Below are positions 1 through 8,005 of a stretch of 11,408 bases of DNA, piece after piece. The stretch covers positions 1 to 11,408 of the forward strand of contig CAYJEX010000035.1 in NCBI GenBank assembly GCA_964369465.1. Reading direction: 5' to 3'. The notes beneath the pieces are model-generated. The model made no database searches. It saw only the letters and a program-made list of their open reading frames with translations, and was not told the origin of the DNA. Made by a program: the position numbers and the translations under genes. The DNA comes from CAYJHC01 sp964369465 (lineage in GTDB: Bacteria; Bacillota; Clostridia; Peptostreptococcales; Anaerovoracaceae). The first letter of the stretch is position 1, and each line of letters opens with the position of its first letter.

Positions 1-46
1 TTTATTATTTTACCATAGAAGGAATTCTTTATTTACAGACTTTTTT

Positions 47-84
47 TCACACGCTCGGTGTGACATCTAAAAAATCTTAGACGT
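47..84 (-). other. Two adjacent small hairpins downstream of the last minus-strand gene
   Basis: A 6-bp stem (TCACAC/GTGTGA, loop GCTCG) lies at 47-63. It abuts a second potential stem at 63-84 (ACATCTAA/TTAGACGT with one G-U pair in RNA, 6-nt loop). They begin 10 nt beyond the stop codon of the acyltransferase gene, where a transcript end is expected. In the minus-strand direction the stronger stem is followed by an A tract rather than a U tract, so this is not a textbook intrinsic terminator. It could be an mRNA 3' end structure or chance. Confidence 0.25.
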
Positions 85-93
85 ATCTTGTAG

Positions 94-1125
94 CTATTTT
101 GTTACCCATTTGTCATCCATATACTTTTGAAAATTGTAATACTTTTGTTCTTTTTCGTATTCACGCATTCGAGCTAATATGGGGGCTAGGATTCTGGCAT
201 TGTCCCTAGTTATTTTAATTTTATCGATATTTTCGTATACTTCGTGAAAATGAACTTTATTAGGGTCTTTTCTAGTTGGAAGCTCTTCTGAACCAACATT
301 TTTAGTCCATTTAGTTGTGTGATATTCGTCTCTCCTTTGTTCCATGAATTTTAATTTTTCATCTGTTGGCTTAACATATTTGGGAATTTTACATTCTTTA
401 TTTTCTTCTTGAAATTTTGCATCTATGTCTTCTCTAATAAATTTAGATGCGCTTTTTTTGATGTTATAATAATTTAATAAACCCATTTCCGAACGCAATA
501 ATTCTAAACTTTCTTTTTTGGGTAGTTTCGTGATATCTCTAGGATTTCCAAATTCAAAAGTGATATTCTTTTTGCCCATTTCATTAAAAGATGATAGCGG
601 AACTACTTTTGCTCCAGTTTTTTCTGCTACTGAATATACCCCTCCTCGTATTTCCCCAATTGGCAATTCTTCCGTGTTATTTAGAGCACCTTCTGGAAAG
701 ATTAAAACACTTATTCCATTTTTAATAACTCTTTCCATTTTTAAAATGCTATTCTTTTTACTTGCTTCACTACTTTTGTCCACATAAATGAAACCGATTG
801 CCCATGCTGCATATATTAAGCGATTATACATTAGCTGATCTGTCGTTCCTAGCAAAACATAGCACGGCCTATCAATTGCAACGATTCCAGCAATAATGTC
901 TTCTGTAAAAGAATGGGATGAAGCAAATATATATGCTTCTTTTTTGTTTAATTTTGGATACTTCTTTGCCAATTCTTGCTTGTTTATTTTTCTTTTCATT
1001 CCTAGTGGTAATAGTCTTCTAATTAATGGATTTAAAATTTTTCTTACTTTCATACCAATATCACTAGTGAAATTTGTTTCATCTGCAATTAAGAATCTTT
1101 GTAATCCAATGTTCTTTTTTTTCAT
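94..1125 (-). CDS. PlsC-like lysophospholipid/glycerol-phosphate acyltransferase
   Basis: This gene is predicted to transfer an acyl group to a glycerol-phosphate-type lipid acceptor at the inner face of the membrane. The 343-residue product shows the two signature blocks of the PlsC/LPLAT family in the right order: HX4D at His71-Asp76 (HSFTED) and FPEG at residues 143-146, followed by a GEIRGG segment. No clear transmembrane helix is visible, so membrane contact may be peripheral. Residues from about 215 on form a charged extension beyond the catalytic core. I chose ATG 1125 rather than in-frame GTG 1134, because the GTG lies inside the Shine-Dalgarno AAGGTGG, which sits 5 nt before the ATG. 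It is the last gene of the minus-strand series, 63 nt after its longer paralogue, and ends with TAG. The family call is firm. The acyl donor and acceptor are unknown, and a link to the upstream kinase cassette is not shown. Confidence 0.85.
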   Translation of the reverse strand: MKKKNIGLQRFLIADETNFTSDIGMKVRKILNPLIRRLLPLGMKRKINKQELAKKYPKLNKKEAYIFASSHSFTEDIIAGIVAIDRPCYVLLGTTDQLMYNRLIYAAWAIGFIYVDKSSEASKKNSILKMERVIKNGISVLIFPEGALNNTEELPIGEIRGGVYSVAEKTGAKVVPLSSFNEMGKKNITFEFGNPRDITKLPKKESLELLRSEMGLLNYYNIKKSASKFIREDIDAKFQEENKECKIPKYVKPTDEKLKFMEQRRDEYHTTKWTKNVGSEELPTRKDPNKVHFHEVYENIDKIKITRDNARILAPILARMREYEKEQKYYNFQKYMDDKWVTK

Positions 1126-1188
1126 TTTATCCACCTTATTTTTTTTACTATTTTGCTATTTACGAAGAAAACGACGCCACATTAAATA

Positions 1189-2922
1189 CTACCCCAGTTT
1201 TCGTACTTTTTTCCAAGGTGTTATATTCTCAGGTAATTCAATATGTAAATCATTATAATCTTCAGGTAATATTTTCTTTGCAAAGACAAATACGAATTCT
1301 TCACCATAAATACCAATCATATCATCTAAATAAGCAACATGTTCTTTATCTGATTCAGATTTAAAATGATTTATCAACTTGTTTTTTAACAACTTTAAGT
1401 TTTGCCTATATTGATATTCTAATTTGATATAATCAAAAGAATTTTTGTCAACTTGTACTATTTTTAATTCCTCACAAGCTTTATCTTTTAAGCCTTCTTT
1501 TATACGAATTGAGTAGTCCAATTCACTTATAACCCAATCAGGTACATCTATAGAAAACTTGTCATAAAAATCATCTAATTCGTTATCAATAAAATTTAAC
1601 TCTTTAATTTTTTTAGCCGCATGAATTCCATATATAGACTGTAAATAAAATATAACATCTAATAACTCTTGGTTGTTTTCATAATAATCTAGAATTATAT
1701 TCATAATTCTTTTGGAATTTTGTTTGTATTGATGTGCAAATTTATTATATTCGTATGCATCAACCCTCTTATTGAATAATTTTTCAAACATAGCAGCTGA
1801 TACATTATACTTATTATATTCTTCTATTCTTTTTTTCTCATTTAACATTGCTCTTTGTAAGAATAAAGTCTCATACTTAACTGGAACTTTACTCATATCT
1901 TTTAAAACATCTATCCCTGTTATTTGATCAGGATATTTTTTTAAAATATAATCATCGTAATAGTCTGGCAAAATTCTTACTCCATGTTGTCTAGCCTCTT
2001 CACGAGTTCTAACTTCTAAATAATAATCTTTACTTGTGTCTTCATATACTAATTCTGATTGTTCAACATTACTTGCTATTGGCTTAAAAAAATCTTTACG
2101 ACATATTTTTTTATTGGTCATTTCTATAATTTCCGAATGCAAAGAAACAATTTCATCCCTCAATTCTGCTGCAAATTCTTTTGAACTTTTACAATCAACA
2201 GATAATATTTTACCTCTTTTAGTCTCGATTTTATTATTATCCGGATCCCAATAACTAATTTCTAATTTTATTCTTTTCCCAGTTCTCTTACCAGCTATAT
2301 AAGCAGAATTAAATAATTCTGTTACAGGAATATTAGGCGAATCGTTATAATTTCCTTCAACAAATGTGAGAGTACTAATATCATTATTCAACAAATATTC
2401 AGTAAAATTAACAGAAAATTTTCTGCTCTCGTCATCAGCTCTATCAACATTTACTAATCCAACAAAATCTGATAATACCATATCTGGATTAGTTAACAAT
2501 TGCCCAAGAGAACCTGACAATAAAAATGAAGTTTTCGGTATTTCACACATTGCAACAGCAACATCGTTTGTATGCATATGTAATGCAACATAAAAAAATG
2601 TTTCATTCTTATTTTCCATATCATCTAATTTTTTTTCTTCCTTAGAATCCAAACTAACTGGTTGGAAATCTAAAGATTTCTTAAATGAAGGTTTAAGAAC
2701 TTTTGTAGCAACTCCTTTTATTTTAAATTCAAATTTACTCGGATATTTCCCATTTATCATTTTTATATACTTCTTATATAATAACCAATTTAAAGGCTCT
2801 ACTTCCTTTAAAATTATAGGTTTACCATATGCATTAGCAACCATCGGTTCTGGAAGTATTACCTTCCCCTTTACTAATTTTAAAAACAAATTAGGTATTT
2901 TTACTAAATCTTTTGATTTCAT
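1189..2922 (-). CDS. Divergent PlsC-like acyltransferase with duplicated C-terminal helical domain
   Basis: The 577-residue protein appears to be a diverged relative of the acyltransferase encoded just downstream. Residues about 108-225 align with that protein's catalytic core: HX4D is kept at His115-Asp120 (HMHTND), while the FPEG block reads FVEG at 187-190. Both proteins share a GxxxVD(R/K) segment and an AGKRTGK/AEKTGAK-like block. Residues 1-100 are a lysine-rich N-terminal extension without a recognisable domain. Residues about 392-468 and 498-575 are an internal duplication, each copy carrying QY(K/R)QN, IYG and a P.W end. The start is ATG 2922 with AGGGGAG 5 nt upstream, and the stop is TAG. 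It could be an active acyltransferase with altered specificity or a lipid-binding derivative. The relation rests on my alignment by eye. No membrane segment or signal peptide is seen. Confidence 0.65.
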   Translation of the reverse strand: MKSKDLVKIPNLFLKLVKGKVILPEPMVANAYGKPIILKEVEPLNWLLYKKYIKMINGKYPSKFEFKIKGVATKVLKPSFKKSLDFQPVSLDSKEEKKLDDMENKNETFFYVALHMHTNDVAVAMCEIPKTSFLLSGSLGQLLTNPDMVLSDFVGLVNVDRADDESRKFSVNFTEYLLNNDISTLTFVEGNYNDSPNIPVTELFNSAYIAGKRTGKRIKLEISYWDPDNNKIETKRGKILSVDCKSSKEFAAELRDEIVSLHSEIIEMTNKKICRKDFFKPIASNVEQSELVYEDTSKDYYLEVRTREEARQHGVRILPDYYDDYILKKYPDQITGIDVLKDMSKVPVKYETLFLQRAMLNEKKRIEEYNKYNVSAAMFEKLFNKRVDAYEYNKFAHQYKQNSKRIMNIILDYYENNQELLDVIFYLQSIYGIHAAKKIKELNFIDNELDDFYDKFSIDVPDWVISELDYSIRIKEGLKDKACEELKIVQVDKNSFDYIKLEYQYRQNLKLLKNKLINHFKSESDKEHVAYLDDMIGIYGEEFVFVFAKKILPEDYNDLHIELPENITPWKKVRKLG

Positions 2923-2984
2923 TATCGCTCCCCTTTTTTTGCCAAATGAGTATACATATATTGAAAAATTACCATTTCAGCGAT

Positions 2985-3428
2985 TTATTTTCTTCTTTTT
3001 TTAACCGAAATATTATTGTTAACAAAATCTTCTGCTTGTTGTTGTAATAATTTTCTATCTTTTTTTTCTCCCTCAGTGTAAGGAATATTTTCGATTTCAG
3101 AAAAATAACTCGGAACATAAAATTCCTTTTTTATATGCACTTTTGCATAATCAACTATTTCTTTTTCTAAATCCATTCCAGAATTTTTGAATTCCTCTTT
3201 GATTTCATAATATAAAAATGGCACTTCTGTAAATTCAGAATCAACTTTGTTCTTTACCTCAATATCTTCGTTCTATGTCTATTTATCCTACTTACCGTCT
3301 TTGCAACATATACTTCCGCAAAAGAATATCTTATTTTTTACATTTTCTTTAAAGCATGGAACCGCTACATTATCAATAAATTTATAAACTCAGCAACAGT
3401 TCCCTCTATCATCAAATTTTATTTTCAT
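2985..3428 (-). pseudogene. Decayed small gene with four in-frame stops
   Basis: One reading frame from ATG 3428 to TAA 2985 (147 codons) looks protein-like but is broken by TGA at codon 13 (3390-3392) and TAG at codons 47 (3288-3290), 50 (3279-3281) and 52 (3273-3275). Downstream of the last stop about 95 codons are open. A possible GTG at 3224 would give 79 residues, but no Shine-Dalgarno precedes it, so the open part is better read as a remnant. The pre-stop part is Cys-rich (CC at 11-12, C25, C37, CC at 41-42), and the tail is Lys-rich and ends with KKRRK. I recognise no family. TAG and TGA terminate neighbouring intact genes, so recoding is unlikely. The continuity of the upstream part rests on frame and composition only, so the true gene could be just the 79-codon 3' part. 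Confidence 0.5.
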
Positions 3429-3513
3429 TGTTTTTCTGTGTTCTTTCTTTTTTAGCTTTCTTTTATTTGTGTTTTATTCTTTCCTGAACAAAAATGAAGT
3501 AATTTTGGCGTGA

Positions 3514-4656
3514 TTATAAAGGAATCTCAATTGTTAACTTTTCGTTCGCGAAACCCTGTACATCTATTGTCACAGTATCTTCTTTATCTACAAGTTCAAA
3601 AAAGTGGGGAATATCTTGGAGCATTTCTCCCTGACGAACTGTTTCATATTTCAAGTCTCTGTCGCTGTAGTCTTCGTATTCATAGTGCTCATCCCAATAA
3701 CCGTAACCACTATAAATTATATGTCCATATTGATACGCATCTACCCATACACTCTGCGAAAATGCTATAGGTTCTTCCCCTTTATTCGTAAAGTCAAAAT
3801 ACACTTTTATGACATCTACGCCACCAATCTCTATGCCATCTACTCCAACCACCTCTATGATTTCTGACCAACTATATTCAATCAGGTAGTCTTCTGTTTC
3901 TATTGAATCTGATGTTACTATAACTCTGTCAAATGCGTAATTAAAAAGTATAATGATAAAAAATATAATGATAAAAAATATTGCGGTTATTGGTATTATG
4001 TACTCTTTATAGTTTTTCACTTTACCGTTTGTGTTTTTATCATCACTATTATCGGTAGTATTATTTGCATTAGACCTGTCATCATTCATAGTGCTATCAT
4101 TACGATTATTATAATTCTCTATCTGTGTCGTAGTGTTACTGTTTTCAATATCTGCAATGTCCCACTCAGTGCCCGTACCCATGTGATTTAGCTGTGGTTT
4201 ATAAGCTGGTTCTACATTGCTATCTATGCTGTTTTTCATATTATTACTTGTGTTGTTTTCCTTTTGTGGTGTTGATTTTTCCTTTGCGAGATTTCTCTCT
4301 TCGTTCTCGTCATTACCACTGCCCCTACAAACCAATCCCGTGGCGTTTACGAAAATATCTGTCACATACTCTGCCGCATCTTCTGCCATCCATGCATTGT
4401 TCATTAAGCCATTTTTTAATTGATTAATTCTGATTGATATTTTTGATTTGTCTTCTATGGTGTACATGTCTACAAAATCTTTTCCTATGCCATAATTTAG
4501 TGCCATTTTTATAGCATTTCTTTCTTTTTCATTTTCTGGAAAATAGTCTGCCAAGATACCATTTATCACTTTACTATTCTTTAGAATTTCAATGCCCCTA
4601 TGTTCAATATGTTCTCTAAGCACATCAATTATTTTGTTCTCGTTCGTTTTATCCAT
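3514..4656 (-). CDS. Single-pass membrane protein: helical N-terminal domain, linker, DUF5067/DUF4352-like exterior domain
   Basis: The product has 380 residues in a clear modular order. Residues 1-105 form a helical domain (LREHIEHRGIEIL, ILADYFPENEKERN) of a type I associate with clostridial signalling and zinc-ribbon proteins; I cannot name a Pfam entry for it. Residues about 110-215 are a low-complexity Asn/Thr/Ser/Asp linker. Residues 217-240 are a very hydrophobic transmembrane helix, and residues about 250-380 form a beta-rich domain resembling DUF5067/DUF4352. With no signal peptide before the long N-terminus, the helical domain should be cytoplasmic and the C-terminal domain outside. 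The start is strongly supported by AAGGAGG 7 nt before ATG 4656. It lies 38 nt downstream of the zinc-ribbon ectodomain gene and is probably in the same transcript. It may be a sensor or effector of the kinase/phosphatase cassette; that role is inferred from position only. Confidence 0.75.
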   Translation of the reverse strand: MDKTNENKIIDVLREHIEHRGIEILKNSKVINGILADYFPENEKERNAIKMALNYGIGKDFVDMYTIEDKSKISIRINQLKNGLMNNAWMAEDAAEYVTDIFVNATGLVCRGSGNDENEERNLAKEKSTPQKENNTSNNMKNSIDSNVEPAYKPQLNHMGTGTEWDIADIENSNTTTQIENYNNRNDSTMNDDRSNANNTTDNSDDKNTNGKVKNYKEYIIPITAIFFIIIFFIIILFNYAFDRVIVTSDSIETEDYLIEYSWSEIIEVVGVDGIEIGGVDVIKVYFDFTNKGEEPIAFSQSVWVDAYQYGHIIYSGYGYWDEHYEYEDYSDRDLKYETVRQGEMLQDIPHFFELVDKEDTVTIDVQGFANEKLTIEIPL

Positions 4657-4694
4657 TTTGTTTCCTCCTTAATAGGTTATATAAGTTGCCTACA

Positions 4695-6614
4695 TCATTC
4701 GGCTAAGCGAATAAATTCAAGCATTGTGTCTGGTAATATTAAGCCTTCATCATTTAACGACATTTCAAGTAGAAGCACTCTATATTCTTCAGTCATTAAT
4801 GTATATGACGATCCCCATTCCCCATCAAATGGTCCGCTAACATCGGCATCCATCAGTCTTGCTAATTCATCAACAGAAACACCGCTTTGGTCTATATCAA
4901 AAAATTTATCGACCGTTGCACCCAATCCTAAACATTCCGAATCATCCGCAAGAAATATATTACCATTATAAATTTCTCCTTCAACTAGACCTTCTCTATT
5001 ATCTCCTGATTGAAAGATGAACACCATCTCAGTATTTTCAGCGCTGTAGTAATCTCCCCCTGCATTGTAGCCTGTATATTCAAGTTCCCCAAACTCATCT
5101 TTTATTTCTCTAGCAGTCATGCCAAAATAATTTGCGGGATTGCCAAGAGGCTTGGGACTTTCTACTTCCACTTCGCCTGGTTCAATTAAGTAATACCACT
5201 CACCGTCTTCTGGGAACAAATGAAATCTTTCGCTTTCCCAAAGTGTTTTTTCTAGTAATGTAATATCTATTACAGGCACATGAACAACAAGAGTTGCAGC
5301 TAGTCCGCTGTTGATTTTTGCTCTGGCAAACAGTTCATCATTTTCAAAACCGCCCTCCAAATAACCTGTCATATCTGCACTTCCTCTAAATCCAGTTGAC
5401 CCGTACAAAAGACTCTCTACATTTGCTTCTATTTTTACTTGAAGGTTCGCATTTGTTTTAAACTCATTTGCTTCAAAGTTTTCTTCAAAAATCACACTAT
5501 CTTCGTTGATTGTTTTAATACTAGGTGCAGTTGTATTATTGTAGTCATATCCCATTTCTTTTTTTAAGCCAAAATATAATTCTGCATAAGGTAAGTCCTC
5601 AACACTTGCATCAACAGTAGCATCAAGGCTTATTTCGTTTGTTATTACCACCGGTACTGGGCCTACCAAAAACTGTTTTGGATTTAATTTTTGTTTCAAT
5701 AAATTTATTTCTTTTTCTAATTTAAGTCTATCTTCAAGTCTTGATAAGGCACCTGCTTCAACAATTACTTTTACTGAACTTTCTACCTCTTTGCCCCAAT
5801 TTCGTACTTCGAAATCAACTTCAACCCTAACATCAATCCCTGCTTGTATAGTGGCTACTTCTTTAGGCACATTGATTTTTTCCCCAAGATCAAAAGTATA
5901 TCGAAAATCATTTAAATCGTTTGGAATATTATCATTTCCATAGACTGTTGGTATTATCTTGTCCATGCTAAAGCTATTACTATCATCTCTATCATTTTCA
6001 TCTACAACTAGTTCTCCAGATTCAGTTAAAACAAACTTCTCGGAAAATGTAGCTTCATTAAAAACATCTCCTAGTGTTGCAGGTTCTGTTGTTATAACCG
6101 TATTCCCATTTTTTTCTTCAACTATTTTCGCTTTGTATAATCCTCCATTAGGTGTTTCATCTGAAATTGGAAAAACTAAAACTTCTCCTTCTTTAATGTC
6201 GTTGTCCTTTTCTATAGTAATTTTCTCATCTTCGATTTTTACCGACACCATTTCATTTTCCGAAAAAATAACTACATTTTCTTTAACCGATACACCGTCA
6301 TCTTGCCACATGGCAAAGCCAAACACTCCTGCACATACGAGAAAAATTGCCAATCCTGCTGCAATAATGGCTTTTTTGTTTTTAAAATTTATTCCCTTTT
6401 GAGGCTTAAGCCCATTAGGTTTATTTGAGTTTGAATTGCCGCTATTCTTATTTCTCGCACCTTTTATGTTAGAATTATTATTGTTGTGATTATTGCTAAA
6501 ATTATTGTTGGAATCATTACATTTGTTCCCTGAATTTATGTTAACTTTAGCTCCGCACTTGGTGCAAAAGGATTCACCTTCATTTGCCTGCTTCCCGCAT
6601 TTATTACAATACAT
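4695..6614 (-). CDS. Zinc-ribbon, single-pass membrane protein with large beta-rich ectodomain
   Basis: The protein has 639 residues. An N-terminal zinc ribbon (Cys3, Cys6, Cys17, Cys20) is followed by an Asn-rich linker (about 27-66), a basic stretch, a transmembrane helix at about 82-102, and roughly 535 residues predicted to be extracellular. The ectodomain is acidic and rich in alternating beta patterns. A short coiled-coil-like helix lies near 290-313. A C-terminal part from about 490 (YFGMTAREIKDEFGELEY) resembles the small repeated 'GM...I...FG' domains of Firmicute surface proteins. There is no sorting signal or enzyme motif. The start is ATG 6614 with AGGAGG 6 nt upstream, and the stop is TGA. 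It begins 57 nt after the kinase gene. The same zinc-ribbon head occurs in the first gene of the cluster (10819-9815), so these two are likely anchored partners of one system. The function of the ectodomain is unknown. Confidence 0.75.
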   Translation of the reverse strand: MYCNKCGKQANEGESFCTKCGAKVNINSGNKCNDSNNNFSNNHNNNNSNIKGARNKNSGNSNSNKPNGLKPQKGINFKNKKAIIAAGLAIFLVCAGVFGFAMWQDDGVSVKENVVIFSENEMVSVKIEDEKITIEKDNDIKEGEVLVFPISDETPNGGLYKAKIVEEKNGNTVITTEPATLGDVFNEATFSEKFVLTESGELVVDENDRDDSNSFSMDKIIPTVYGNDNIPNDLNDFRYTFDLGEKINVPKEVATIQAGIDVRVEVDFEVRNWGKEVESSVKVIVEAGALSRLEDRLKLEKEINLLKQKLNPKQFLVGPVPVVITNEISLDATVDASVEDLPYAELYFGLKKEMGYDYNNTTAPSIKTINEDSVIFEENFEANEFKTNANLQVKIEANVESLLYGSTGFRGSADMTGYLEGGFENDELFARAKINSGLAATLVVHVPVIDITLLEKTLWESERFHLFPEDGEWYYLIEPGEVEVESPKPLGNPANYFGMTAREIKDEFGELEYTGYNAGGDYYSAENTEMVFIFQSGDNREGLVEGEIYNGNIFLADDSECLGLGATVDKFFDIDQSGVSVDELARLMDADVSGPFDGEWGSSYTLMTEEYRVLLLEMSLNDEGLILPDTMLEFIRLAE

Positions 6615-6671
6615 TTAGAACCTCCTATCAAAGTAATTCATCATGTTATTTTTGGTGTTTCAAATATCAAA

Positions 6672-7982
6672 TTATATAATTTCTCCTACTTGATTATTCA
6701 TCTCTATTTTTATTCCTTTGGCTACCTTAATAACTTCGCCATTTTTGAATAACTTTTTTTTGCCATTTGGAAGAATAGCTATAAGGTCATTCTCCCCTGT
6801 AACTTTTATTCCTAATATAGAAGGTTCTTTTTTGTTTGCAACGACCACAGCAACTACTTCCCCAAAGTTACTAACACTCTCTCTTGTCTGACACAAATAT
6901 ACATGCTTGTCTTTAAGTAATGGTATTTTATATCTGCCTAGCTTTAAAATTGGTGGCACATGGAAAGTCGTTTTGCAATGTGAACATTTTATGTTTTTTC
7001 CGCCTTCTTGATAAAAAGTTTCTATGCCACACTTACAATAACATAGTGCCGATCTAGTATTAATCAGTACATCTTCCCATCTTTTTTCTGTTATTCTACG
7101 CTCTGTTTTCTCGCCCCTCATCAAAGAGTGACTAAAAGCTTCAAGAAACATATCTTTAAGAATCTTTGGGTACAAATTCCATAAAACTCCTTGATTGCTC
7201 TGCATTTTCCTATTAGAGTTATTTGCTGTGTTTTCAGGGTCCCATACAAATATAGGGTTTTCGCCATATATGCTATGGTTTTCTTCCTGTGACAATGGTT
7301 CATGTGGGTTTGAATTTTCATACACGCACTCTAATGGATGGTTAAAAAACAAAAGCAAATACAAAATTATAGCTAGTGAAAATCTATCTGAATGAATGTC
7401 TGGTTCTTTTTCATTCAAAAGGACTTCTGGTGCCATATATCTGAATTTGCCTTTAATCCCTGTGTTTTTTCCATTAGGTGACACATTGTCATTATCACAA
7501 ATAAGCACATCTCCCGTATCTGGATTAATGAAAAAATTTCCATCGTTTAAATCTTGATAGCTATATCCATTATTGTGTAAAATCCTAAATCCATTCACAA
7601 TGTTTAGGGCCGCATTAATTTGCGTCTCCATATTTGCAAATCTTACTCGCTGTAATAGAAATTGAGATAGTGCATAATAGCCTTTTGGAATTATATCCAT
7701 AATATATCCAAAGTAGCCATCTGATTCTCCAACTAAATCTAACGGCCATAAAAAAATTTCCCCAGGAGAGCCATTGTTGATATTTGATTCTAAGTTTGAA
7801 TAGAATGCCTTTTGGTTGCTTAATATAAAAGTTTTGTACCACTTAAGTGCATATTCTTTTCCATCTTCGCTCTTTACTTTGTATACTATCCCCTGACCAC
7901 CATCTCCTAGTTTACCTGTTACAACAAGTTTTAACCCTGCTGAGGTAAATATTTCATCATTAATTTTAAGAGTTTTCATCAT
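6672..7982 (-). CDS. Ser/Thr protein kinase with C-terminal zinc ribbon (TerY-P triad type)
   Basis: The 436-residue product is predicted to be a cytoplasmic ATP-dependent Ser/Thr kinase. Visible motifs are the glycine loop GDGGQGIVY (26-34), the ATP-anchoring Lys47, a catalytic loop YQDLNDGN with Asp144 and Asn149, metal-binding Asp163 in ICDNDN in place of DFG, and APE at 184-186. The HRD histidine and arginine and the loop lysine are replaced, a variant I associate with kinases coded beside VWA and PP2C genes. A zinc ribbon follows at Cys316/Cys318/Cys333/Cys336. A beta-rich domain (about 349-436) then follows that appears to match the C-terminus of the zinc-ribbon membrane protein at 10099-9815. 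There is no transmembrane helix. The start is ATG 7982 with AAGGT upstream; the adjacent second ATG is an alternative. It lies 23 nt after the phosphatase gene. The substrates are unknown, and the clustered membrane proteins are the obvious candidates. Confidence 0.9.
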   Translation of the reverse strand: MMKTLKINDEIFTSAGLKLVVTGKLGDGGQGIVYKVKSEDGKEYALKWYKTFILSNQKAFYSNLESNINNGSPGEIFLWPLDLVGESDGYFGYIMDIIPKGYYALSQFLLQRVRFANMETQINAALNIVNGFRILHNNGYSYQDLNDGNFFINPDTGDVLICDNDNVSPNGKNTGIKGKFRYMAPEVLLNEKEPDIHSDRFSLAIILYLLLFFNHPLECVYENSNPHEPLSQEENHSIYGENPIFVWDPENTANNSNRKMQSNQGVLWNLYPKILKDMFLEAFSHSLMRGEKTERRITEKRWEDVLINTRSALCYCKCGIETFYQEGGKNIKCSHCKTTFHVPPILKLGRYKIPLLKDKHVYLCQTRESVSNFGEVVAVVVANKKEPSILGIKVTGENDLIAILPNGKKKLFKNGEVIKVAKGIKIEMNNQVGEII

Positions 7983-8005
7983 ATTTATCTACCTTGTAAT
8001 ATATA

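Noticed and set aside
1126..1134. GTG 1134 as the start of the shorter acyltransferase
   Set aside because: The GTG is part of the Shine-Dalgarno AAGGTGG that serves ATG 1125.
3273..3392. Stop-codon recoding (TAG or TGA read as an amino acid, e.g. pyrrolysine or selenocysteine)
   Set aside because: TAG ends the genes at 94, 1189 and 8006 and TGA ends the gene at 4695. No other gene has internal stops, and I saw no obvious SECIS-like stem after the TGA. Gene decay is simpler.
5959..6402. 147-codon open frame on the plus strand
   Set aside because: It is antisense to the 639-residue membrane protein gene, whose zinc ribbon, TM helix and ribosome site make the minus strand the coding one. The Ser/Phe/Thr-rich product is a shadow.
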